Shown here piece after piece: positions 7,601 to 14,278 of a stretch of DNA of 18,256 nucleotides; within the stretch, counting starts at the first letter, position 1, and each line of letters begins with the position of its first letter. The DNA lies in the NCBI GenBank assembly GCA_022013205.1, contig JAKLQT010000010.1, positions 1 through 18,256 of the forward strand, given 5' to 3'. Under the pieces are notes generated by a model that searched no databases, had not been told where the DNA came from, and was given only the letters and a program-made list of their open reading frames with translations. Origin of the DNA: Candidatus Omnitrophota bacterium (lineage in GTDB: Bacteria; Omnitrophota; Gorgyraeia; B26-G9). The translations under genes and the position numbers were made by a program.

Positions 7601-8413
7601 TCACTTTCTTGGTATAAGCACATCTCTGAGCCCTTCCCCTAATAAGTTGTAGCCTAATACCGTAATAAAAATCGACACTCCCGGGAAAAAGGTCATCCAC
7701 CAAGCAACACCTAAGCTTGATTTTGCATCCATAAGAATATTTCCCCAGCTTGGCGTAGGCGGCTGTACGCCGATACCCAGAAAGCTAAGGCTGGATTCCA
7801 CCAGAATCGCGGCAGCTACTCCCAAAGTCGCGCTCACAATCACCGGCCCGATCGCGTTAGGCACAAGATGCCTGGAGATAATTTTTAGATTCGATACTCC
7901 GCTGGCCCTTGCAGCCTGAACAAAATCCCGCTCCTTAAGGCTCAATATTTCCGCCCGAACTAAACGGGATATCCCCATCCAGCTGGTCAAACCAATCACA
8001 GCCATGATTATCATAATACTCGGTTCAAGCAAAGCCACCAGAGCAAGGATTAGGAATATATTCGGGAAACAGAGCATAATATCGACAAAACGCATTATCA
8101 GCGTATCGATTCTCCCACCGTAAAAACCGGCTAAGGAACCAAGGCATATACCAATAAGCACAGAGATGCTCACAGAGATCAATCCCACGCTAAGAGATAT
8201 TCGCGCGCCATAAGCCATACGGATAAACAGGTCTCTGCCCAGCATATCCGTACCGAGCAGATGCGCTGATGACGGCGGTAAAAGATAATTACCGATCTCA
8301 ATATCATTAGGCTGATACTCACTTAGGAAAGGCGCCAATACAGCAAACACACTCATAATAATAATGATTGCCATACCTGCTAAAGCCAGTTTATTTTTTA
8401 AAAGTCTCTTCAT
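7601..8413 (-). CDS. oppC: Oligopeptide/dipeptide ABC transporter permease OppC/DppC-like
   Basis: A 270-aa inner-membrane permease of the binding-protein-dependent transport family. The N-terminal NKLALAG segment and first helix (about 12-30) are typical of OppC/DppC, as is LGTDMLGRDLF at 53-63. The EAA loop that contacts the ATPases spans about 165-192, with AARASGVS and HLVPNAIGP visible. SFLGIGVQPPTPSWG at about 210-224 is also conserved. It should pair with OppB to form the pore. No Shine-Dalgarno precedes the ATG. A TATAAT sits at 8415-8420, too close to serve this start. The gene is flanked on both sides by repeat-filled spacers of about 215 bp. Confidence 0.93.
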   Translation of the reverse strand: MKRLLKNKLALAGMAIIIIMSVFAVLAPFLSEYQPNDIEIGNYLLPPSSAHLLGTDMLGRDLFIRMAYGARISLSVGLISVSISVLIGICLGSLAGFYGGRIDTLIMRFVDIMLCFPNIFLILALVALLEPSIMIIMAVIGLTSWMGISRLVRAEILSLKERDFVQAARASGVSNLKIISRHLVPNAIGPVIVSATLGVAAAILVESSLSFLGIGVQPPTPSWGNILMDAKSSLGVAWWMTFFPGVSIFITVLGYNLLGEGLRDVLIPRK

Positions 8414-8635
8414 AATTATACTAAAGTAGCGAGGGCATCGTCATTTGACTTTATTTAGGACACCCTGAGCTCTGTCGTTTGGGCGCAGCCGGTTACCTTT
8501 CTGCTTTCACCCTTTTTACTTCTTACTTTTAACTTCTTACTTCCTACAGCTTTTCACTTATAACTCATCACTCGTAACTTATAACTTCTTTTGCGTCCTT
8601 CGGCTTTTAATTTTATCACTTACAACTTTACTTAG
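8414..8635. repeat. Repeat mosaic in the oppB-oppC spacer
   Basis: A second gene-free spacer inside the opp cluster. Its right half on the plus strand is runs of ctttttacttcttactt-like words (about 8510-8545). These are followed by cacttataactcat and cactcgtaacttataact (8555-8586), with the 16-mer shared with 7576-7591. The 5-prime part near 8420-8500 contains no recognisable element. No terminator hairpin with a U-run is visible, so read-through from oppB to oppC is possible. Confidence 0.75.
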
Positions 8636-9613
8636 CTATTCACTGTTTTCCCTGATTCTCGGGTCTGCGACAGAATATGACACATCAGCAATTAAATTAC
8701 CTATTAAAGTCAAAAACGCGCCAATGACAAGTATGCCCATAATAACCGGATAATCCCGTGACATTACCGCGTCATAAAACAGCTTTCCCATTCCCGGTAT
8801 AGCAAATATTGACTCGGCGATAACACTGCCTCCGATAAGGCCGGGAATTGATAATCCCAAAATCGTAATTACAGGAAGTAACGCGTTTTTAAACGCGTGG
8901 TGAAAATAAATCCTATTTTCAGGCAATCCCTTGGCAAAAGCACTGCGAATATAATCCTGGCGCAAAACCTGTATCATATTCGCTCTCATATAGCGTGATA
9001 ATCCGGCCAGGCCTGTAAAAGCAGAGATCATAACCGGCAGGAAGAGATGTTTCGCGTAATCGAGCAATTGAGCAAAAAAGCTCATATGCTCAAAGCCAAT
9101 GGAACGGATTCCTGAAACCGGCAGCCACTGTAACGTAACCCCAAACCATTTCATAAGCAAAAGCGCCAGCCAAAAAGTAGGCATAGCAAAGCCGATAAAA
9201 ACAAAAACCGTCATACCTCTGTCAAAGGGAGTACCTTCTTTTACCGCGCTGAATATTCCGACAGGAATGGCTATGGATAAAATAAGCAGCATAGACAGGA
9301 TATTAATAATCAGAGTGATCGGGATTCTTTCCGCGATCTTATTACGCACAGGGCGCCCGTCGATAAAAGACTCTCCGAAATCCAGGCTTAACAGGCGTTT
9401 GATCCAGTTATAATACTGCACCATGACCGGTTTATCCAGGCCGTATAATTTTTCCAGCCGCTCTCTTACCTGCAGGCTGACTTTTTGATTTAACTGGGTT
9501 TGAATATCGGTAGGTTTTCCGGGAGCAAGATGCATTACCACAAAAGTAATTAAGCTTATCCCAATCAATAATGGGATAAGCATAATTAGGCGTCTTAAAA
9601 TATATTTAAGCAT
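8636..9613 (-). CDS. oppB: Oligopeptide/dipeptide ABC transporter permease OppB/DppB-like
   Basis: A 325-aa inner-membrane permease, the first permease subunit of the Opp/Dpp importer. It begins with YILRRLIMLIPLLIGISLITF (typical first helix) and has the periplasmic segment with YGLDKPVMVQYYNWI at about 57-71. Further helices are at about 103-123, 133-156, 190-206, 246-270 and 290-312. The EAA-type cytoplasmic loop is at about 220-248 (SAFAKGLPENRIYFHHAFKNALLPV). ESIFAIPGMGKLF near 267-280 is a family signature. It lies 9 bp after the PAC2 gene and has no clear Shine-Dalgarno, so coupling to PAC2 translation is possible. No oppA-type solute-binding gene is present in the window. Confidence 0.93.
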   Translation of the reverse strand: MLKYILRRLIMLIPLLIGISLITFVVMHLAPGKPTDIQTQLNQKVSLQVRERLEKLYGLDKPVMVQYYNWIKRLLSLDFGESFIDGRPVRNKIAERIPITLIINILSMLLILSIAIPVGIFSAVKEGTPFDRGMTVFVFIGFAMPTFWLALLLMKWFGVTLQWLPVSGIRSIGFEHMSFFAQLLDYAKHLFLPVMISAFTGLAGLSRYMRANMIQVLRQDYIRSAFAKGLPENRIYFHHAFKNALLPVITILGLSIPGLIGGSVIAESIFAIPGMGKLFYDAVMSRDYPVIMGILVIGAFLTLIGNLIADVSYSVADPRIRENSE

Positions 9614-9622
9614 AGAACGTTA

Positions 9623-10582
9623 TCAATTATGATCCTTACCCCCTGGCCTGAACAAATCCAGGAATCTATCTTCATATTCCTTATAGATATGCCATTTATC
9701 GAGTTCGTGTTTCAACTCTCTGGCACGCGAAATATCCTTTTCAACAACATGAAATAATTCTTCAATTTTTGACTTTGCCGATTCCGGTATCTTTGTGGCC
9801 GCAGCCAGCAATTGCTTGATCTTTTCAGCCTCATCCTCACTTATCGGCCCGAGCCCAGAGCCTGTTTTGAAATAATCCACAAGCTTCTCTATCTCATCTT
9901 CAATGATCCTGGCCCGCTCATCAAGTGAACTGAAATCAAGCTTGAGATTAATAATTCTAGAAAAAACCGCCAGCACAGCTTTAGAGGCCTTAGGATTTTC
10001 TATTTGAATAGAGTACAGAGGAATCTCCGCGAGAAAGCATACCCCTTCGATACGGCGTTCTTTCGCGACACTCAGCAGCAATCCGTTTAGGCCGCTTATC
10101 TGTCCTGAGTGCATAGGCTTCACCTGCAGTTTATCCAGCTCCTTGATCATTTTCTTATCGGTAACAGTAGCCCAGACGCGTGATTCCTGGGTATGATCAA
10201 TAGGGGTCGGCATAGAGGCAAAAGTAAAAACTCTTTTTACATTAAAAGCCGCCGCAACATCAAGCACTATTTGCGCGTAATTATATCCTTTTTCCAGCGA
10301 AGGCTGCGCCTCGCAAAGGAAAATAATCAGGTCATGTTTACCCTTTACATTTCTCCAGAAATAGAACTTGCCTGTCGGCAGCCTGGGAAATTCAATTTGA
10401 GAGTTAAAGATCCATGCCTCATGCGGGTAGAAAAAACCTTCCGCCGATAACTCGGCAAATTCAATGGGTTTGAGCTGCTCCCACAAAAACTCTACCGCCC
10501 TTGCGGCAACATTTCCCATCCCCGGCCAGGCAGCTACCAGAAACGGACTTTTAAGTTTGGGTTTTTTACTGTATTTAATCAT
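9623..10582 (-). CDS. PAC2-family protein (proteasome assembly chaperone 2-like)
   Basis: A soluble protein of about 319 aa with the PAC2 fold signature near the N-terminus: KPKLKSPFLVAAWPGMGNVA. PAC2 proteins are homologues of a eukaryotic proteasome-assembly chaperone and are common in archaea and some bacteria, where their role is largely unknown. The PAC2 domain covers roughly residues 8-225. The last 85 or so residues are charged and helical, possibly a coiled coil. The frame is open to an ATG at 10603. The ATG at 10582 is preferred because it aligns with archaeal-type N-termini (MIK-x3-KPKLK-x-P) and because the best promoter places its -10 at 10604-10609, making an upstream start unlikely. 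No Shine-Dalgarno is visible at any of the three ATGs (10603, 10594, 10582). It heads the opp operon, 9 bp before oppB. Confidence 0.82.
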   Translation of the reverse strand: MIKYSKKPKLKSPFLVAAWPGMGNVAARAVEFLWEQLKPIEFAELSAEGFFYPHEAWIFNSQIEFPRLPTGKFYFWRNVKGKHDLIIFLCEAQPSLEKGYNYAQIVLDVAAAFNVKRVFTFASMPTPIDHTQESRVWATVTDKKMIKELDKLQVKPMHSGQISGLNGLLLSVAKERRIEGVCFLAEIPLYSIQIENPKASKAVLAVFSRIINLKLDFSSLDERARIIEDEIEKLVDYFKTGSGLGPISEDEAEKIKQLLAAATKIPESAKSKIEELFHVVEKDISRARELKHELDKWHIYKEYEDRFLDLFRPGGKDHN

Positions 10583-10603
10583 TTTTTTATTCATATATCG
10601 CAT

Positions 10604-10632
10604 ATATTACTATAAACATCAACTATAGTCAA
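10604..10632 (-). promoter_or_regulatory. Putative sigma-70 promoter for the PAC2/opp unit
   Basis: On the minus strand TTGACT (10632-10627) is followed by a 17-bp spacer and TAATAT (10609-10604). The -35 matches consensus at 5 of 6 positions and the -10 at 4 of 6. Transcription would begin near 10597, giving an almost leaderless message for the ATG at 10594 or a leader of about 15 nt for the ATG at 10582. Confidence 0.5.
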
Positions 10633-10640
10633 CTCGAATT

Positions 10641-10662
10641 TTTTGACTTTTTTTTGACTTTT
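10641..10662. repeat. Tandem TTTTGACTTTT words upstream of the PAC2 promoter
   Basis: Two adjacent copies of ttttgactttt occupy 10641-10662. Another ttgact lies on the opposite strand at 10627-10632 (the PAC2 -35). On the minus strand the pair reads as AAAAGTCAAAA twice just upstream of the -35. This could be an AT-rich upstream element or a repressor-type site; no known operator is recognised. Confidence 0.4.
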
Positions 10663-10787
10663 AGACTATGGCTATTCTGCTTCCTTTGGTTTTACTATCC
10701 GCTGCTCGCTTTACGCCTTTTCGTCCTTCTGGCCTCAATCTTTTCCTCGCTTCTTGCTGCTTTTACTATCTACTTTCATTAAAGTGC

Positions 10788-10816
10788 TTGAGTAAAAGGC
10801 AAATACATGTTATAAA
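10788..10816 (+). promoter_or_regulatory. Putative sigma-70 promoter for the DUF4254/helicase unit
   Basis: TTGAGT (10788-10793), a 17-bp spacer and TATAAA (10811-10816) form a near-consensus housekeeping promoter. It lies about 48 bp before the ATG at 10864, which has its own AGGAGA Shine-Dalgarno. The remaining plus-strand spacer (10670-10780) is pyrimidine-rich like the repeat mosaics. Confidence 0.65.
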
Positions 10817-10863
10817 GTAAAAGTATCCTAACTAAAATCCACTTATTTAACAGGAGAAAACCC

Positions 10864-11349
10864 ATGGCGGAAACTCTCGGCAGCTTAATCGACAAACTGA
10901 CCATAAAATCAATCAGAGAATTTCATCTGGCAGAAAGCCTTAAGGCTAAAAAATCAAAATTTTCAAAAACTGAATTAAAGCTTAAAATGAACCTGCTTAA
11001 AAAACAAAAAGAACTGCAATTAAAAGAGATCGAGGAATTTATTAATCTTGCCCTAAACAGCAGCATCACGCTGCGGGAGGAGAAAATAAAGCTTTATAAT
11101 AAGCCTGAAGATATCGGACGCATCGGAAAGAACGAAAAACTTTCAAAAGCAATTGAGGGTTTATCGCGCAAGAATATCGAATTATGGCATTTAGAGGATG
11201 AGGCCCGCAGAACAGACATGCCTCTTTCTTATATCGGAAAGATTAAGAAGAAAATCGACCCGACAAACCAGCAGAGAAATGACTTTATTGATAAAATCGA
11301 CGAACTATTTGAAAAGCTTATCACAAAAGCTAAAGCAAAAAGAAAATAA
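10864..11349 (+). CDS. DUF4254-like protein of unknown function
   Basis: A 161-aa highly charged, mostly helical soluble protein without signal peptide or membrane segment. The C-terminal half, ELWHLEDEARRTD at about 106-118 then KIKKKIDPTNQQRNDFIDKID, resembles the pattern I associate with DUF4254 proteins (N-x2-LWH-ED-AR ... IK-x2-ID-x-NQQRND-IE-ID). The function of that family is not established. Start choice is firm: AGGAGA lies 7 nt before the ATG and a good promoter lies upstream. Lysine-rich ends (KAKAKRK at the C-terminus) could suggest contact with nucleic acid or an acidic partner, but this is speculative. It is followed after 53 bp by the helicase gene on the same strand, so the two are probably co-transcribed. 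The family assignment is from memory of motifs. Confidence 0.72.
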   Translation: MAETLGSLIDKLTIKSIREFHLAESLKAKKSKFSKTELKLKMNLLKKQKELQLKEIEEFINLALNSSITLREEKIKLYNKPEDIGRIGKNEKLSKAIEGLSRKNIELWHLEDEARRTDMPLSYIGKIKKKIDPTNQQRNDFIDKIDELFEKLITKAKAKRK

Positions 11350-11362
11350 TTAGAAACTCCAA

Positions 11363-11390
11363 CGGGCAAACGCGCCAACGCGCGAACCGG
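11363..11390 (+). repeat. Short 8-bp-period GC repeat between DUF4254 gene and helicase gene
   Basis: Three phased units close to cgcgcaaa are visible: cgggcaaa, cgcgccaa, cgcgcgaa (11363-11386), then ccgg. An equivalent array with the same 8-bp period lies on the opposite strand at 17981-18012. The run can also fold as a small CGCG/CGCG hairpin. Confidence 0.6.
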
Positions 11391-11402
11391 CTCACCATAA
11401 AT

Positions 11403-13547
11403 ATGGACACAAAAAAAATCTTTTCATCCCTTCCTGAAAATTTAAGGGAAATATTAAAATCAACCGGAATAGACAACCTTTATCCCCCGCAGGCCCAAGC
11501 AATCGAAAGCGGCTTACTGGAAAACAAAAACATGATCCTTTCCATGCCGACAGCCTCTGGAAAAACATTGCTTGCTGAGCTTGTAATGCTGAAAACAATT
11601 CTCGATAAAAAAGGAAACTGCCTTTATATTGTCCCTTTGCGTGCACTTGCCAGTGAAAAATACGAGGAATTTAAGGAAAAATACTCATCACTTGGAATTA
11701 AAACAGGTATTGCCACCGGAGACTTTGATTATGTCTCAAACGATCTTATTCAAAACGACATTCTTATTGCCACTGCCGAGAAGGTAGATTCCCTGCTCAG
11801 GCAAAGGCCGCAATGGCTATGTTCGCGCCTCGGCTGCGTTGTTGTCGATGAAATCCACTACATCGGCGATCCAAACCGCGGAGCGACATTAGAAACAGTG
11901 ATCACCAGGCTTTTGCTGGTTAATTCCAAAATCAAACTCTTGGGATTAAGCGCTACTATTGCCAATGCCAATGTTCTGGCAGACTGGCTGAATGCCGGGC
12001 TTGTAAAAAGCACATGGAGGCCGGTTCCGCTAAAAGAAGGGGTTTACTGCGGCGGAGAAATAACTTTCTCAGACGGCACGATAAAGCTCGTGAGCACAGA
12101 TGGTGTAAAAGATGAAATCGCTGCTTTAGCTATTGACTGTGTCAATGACAAGGGGCAGGTGCTTGTCTTTGTAAATACCAGGCGCTCCGCGCAGGCAGAG
12201 GCCAGGCGCGTAGCTAAGGAAATGCGCCATATACTCTCTCATGAAGAGCGCGCTGTTTTAAGCGAACTCGCACAGCAGATAAGAAATACGGACGGTGAAT
12301 CGACTAAACTAAGCAGCCAGCTCAGTGAATATTTAAGAGACGGGGTTGTTTTTCACCACGCGGGCCTGGATCAGAGCCATCGAAAGATTATTGAAGATAA
12401 TTTTAAAAAAAATATTATTAAAGTAATCTGCGCCACCCCTACGCTTGCAGTGGGAGTAAACCTTCCTTCTAGGAGAACGATAATCCGCGGGCTTTACCGC
12501 TATGTCTCAGGCGCGGGCATGAAACCGGTAAGCGTAATGGAGTACAAACAGATGAGCGGGCGTGCCGGCAGGCCTAAATATGACAAATTCGGAGAGGCAA
12601 TTCTCTACGCGAAAAACAAGCAGGAGCAAGGCGAAATGTTCACAAATTTTATTTTCGCGGACACAGAACCTATCCGGTCTCACCTCGGCACCGAAAGCGC
12701 CTTAAGGGTGCATTTACTGGCTTCCATTGTAACCGGATTTATCACAAGCCTTAACAGTGCTTTTGAATTTATTAACAAAACTTTTTTTTCCTATCTTGAA
12801 AAGCACTATGACCTAAGCGGCATGGTCATTGAACTGCTTGAGTTTCTTGAAAGAGAAGGCATGATAAAAAGCAAAGATGACAAACTTATCCCTACTGCTT
12901 TCGGCACAAGGATCAGCCGGCTATATATTGACCCTATAAGCGCGGTGATCATCAGGGACTGCCTCAAAGACACTGCAATGCAGCTTCACCCGCTTACCAT
13001 ATTGTATCTTATCACCTCTGTGCCGGATATGTTCACACTGGCATTTAACAAGTCCGACACCGAGAAGGTTGTTCCCTTTGCTAATATGCACGCCGCGGAC
13101 TTTGAACTTCCCTTACCGCTAAGCGCCGATTACACTTCACATTTAGCTAAAATAAAAACTATCTTCATGATCAGCCGCTGGATACAGGAAGAAAAAGAAG
13201 AGCTTGTCTGTGATTTTTTCGGGGTTGGGCCGGGAGACATTCACCGTTTTATGGACACGGCAAACTGGCTGATTTATTCAATGATTGAAATCGCGAAACT
13301 ATTTAAGATACCCGGATTAAAGCCGCTGCACGACCTGAGGGCTCAGGTACGCTACGGCATCAAGCCTGAGCTTATCGAGCTTGTAAACCTGAAGGGTATC
13401 GGCCGCATGCGGGCCAGAAACCTGTTTGACAAAGGATACAAAAACATCAAGCACCTAAAGGAAGTTCCCATTAACAATCTGCAAAAAGTGCCTGCTATCG
13501 GCAAGGAAATCGCCGCCAGCATCAAAAAACAAGTAGAAAAGTTATAA
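11403..13547 (+). CDS. Hel308/HelQ-like Ski2-family DNA helicase
   Basis: A 714-aa superfamily 2 helicase resembling archaeal Hel308, which unwinds branched DNA at stalled forks with 3'-5' polarity. Motifs in order: Q motif YPPQAQAIE around Gln30, Walker A MPTASGKT at 48-55, motif Ia PLRALASEK at 78-86, DEIH at 149-152, SAT at 183-185, VFVNTRRSAQ near 255-264, VVFHHAGL at 315-322, ATPTLAVGVNLPSRR at 344-358 and QMSGRAGR at 383-390. A winged-helix and ratchet region follows. The tail has helix-hairpin-helix elements (LKGIGRMRARNL and VPAIGKEIAASI). Length matches archaeal Hel308 (about 700 aa). The ATG at 11403 has no evident Shine-Dalgarno; translation may be coupled to the DUF4254 gene. Hel308 is mainly archaeal and eukaryotic, so transfer is plausible. 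A generic bacterial Ski2-like helicase is the alternative. Confidence 0.88.
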   Translation: MDTKKIFSSLPENLREILKSTGIDNLYPPQAQAIESGLLENKNMILSMPTASGKTLLAELVMLKTILDKKGNCLYIVPLRALASEKYEEFKEKYSSLGIKTGIATGDFDYVSNDLIQNDILIATAEKVDSLLRQRPQWLCSRLGCVVVDEIHYIGDPNRGATLETVITRLLLVNSKIKLLGLSATIANANVLADWLNAGLVKSTWRPVPLKEGVYCGGEITFSDGTIKLVSTDGVKDEIAALAIDCVNDKGQVLVFVNTRRSAQAEARRVAKEMRHILSHEERAVLSELAQQIRNTDGESTKLSSQLSEYLRDGVVFHHAGLDQSHRKIIEDNFKKNIIKVICATPTLAVGVNLPSRRTIIRGLYRYVSGAGMKPVSVMEYKQMSGRAGRPKYDKFGEAILYAKNKQEQGEMFTNFIFADTEPIRSHLGTESALRVHLLASIVTGFITSLNSAFEFINKTFFSYLEKHYDLSGMVIELLEFLEREGMIKSKDDKLIPTAFGTRISRLYIDPISAVIIRDCLKDTAMQLHPLTILYLITSVPDMFTLAFNKSDTEKVVPFANMHAADFELPLPLSADYTSHLAKIKTIFMISRWIQEEKEELVCDFFGVGPGDIHRFMDTANWLIYSMIEIAKLFKIPGLKPLHDLRAQVRYGIKPELIELVNLKGIGRMRARNLFDKGYKNIKHLKEVPINNLQKVPAIGKEIAASIKKQVEKL

Positions 13548-13585
13548 GCCGGCAGCTTTCAGCGAATTAATCTAAATCAAACCCC

Positions 13586-13608
13586 CATTCCACCTACGCG
13601 GTGGAATG
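13586..13608. terminator. 9-bp-stem hairpin downstream of the helicase gene
   Basis: cattccacc (13586-13594), loop tacgc, and ggtggaatg (13600-13608) form a perfect 9-bp stem 38 bp after the helicase stop. No T-run follows on the plus strand, so intrinsic termination is doubtful. It may be a 3'-end stabilising hairpin or part of the repeat family. Confidence 0.4.
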
Positions 13609-14205
13609 AACGGTTCTCGTAACAATACAAGGATGTCAGGGTTTCAAAAACTTTCGCAATCTGAATTATATCGAATCAGGCAAGGCACTTAGAATAGTAT
13701 AGGGGATAAAGGATCCAGAACTTATAAAAACTAACTAATAATATTATCAATCTTCCGGATTCTATTGCCGCGTATTCCAGAAAACGGGCAAATAGGTGAC
13801 CCTATATTTTCTCGTTGACAATCGTCTGCTTTTGTTTTTATTTTTGCTAAGAGCTATGACGATACTTTAATCAGTGTAATCTGCGTAATCTGTGGATTTA
13901 ATCGCTCTAATCAGGTTCTTTCTCCGAACTTAAATAAGATTGTTTAAGGGTTTAGGTGTGGGCTGCGCGGCCTCCATCACAAAAAACAACAAACAGGCGT
14001 TTCGATCGCGTCAAGTAGTTTAGTAGGAAGATATATGTTTTAAACAGCGTTAATCAGCGTTTATCGAGCGAAGCGGGCGGTTAATTAAGTTTTTTCGGCT
14101 TTTATCTTTTTCCATGAGTAGTATAACTGTGTTCATCTAACTACGCTTTTCTTCCACCCACTTTTTCCTTTTGCCTTTTAACTTTTTACTTCTTACTTAA
14201 AACTG

Positions 14206-14265
14206 CGTCCCTCGGACTTCGGATGCTTTTTGCAGCCTGTAGCTTTTATCGTTTTTTCTATGAGC
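14206..14265. repeat. 60-bp dispersed repeat, copy 1
   Basis: It begins cgtccctcggacttcgg and ends ttctatgagc. It matches 18105-18163 with one T/C substitution and one T missing from a T-run. Both copies have the same orientation and flank the two-component operon. Confidence 0.85.
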
Positions 14266-14278
14266 CATCAGCTATGAG

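Larger units (their letters stand above)
13548..14278. other. Gene-free 731-bp spacer made of repeats
   Basis: No credible reading frame was found between the convergent helicase and PocR-GAF genes. The left half (13548-13840) is non-repetitive apart from the hairpin at 13586-13608 and a small one at 13792-13805 (atagg-tgac-cctat). From about 13849 it is built of recurring words: gctaagagctatga, a tgtaatctgcgtaatctgtg run (13875-13894), gcgttaatcagcgttta (14047-14063), ctttttacttcttactt (14182-14198), and the 60-bp element ending at 14265. Confidence 0.75.

Noticed and set aside
8415..8420. Perfect TATAAT just upstream of oppC with a weak ATGACG at 18 bp
   Set aside because: It sits 1 nt before the ATG, so transcription would start inside the gene; the conserved N-terminal NKLALAG supports the ATG at 8413. 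Probably chance.
13792..13805. Small palindrome atagg-tgac-cctat considered as an insertion-sequence end
   Set aside because: No transposase frame or matching partner end is present in the spacer.
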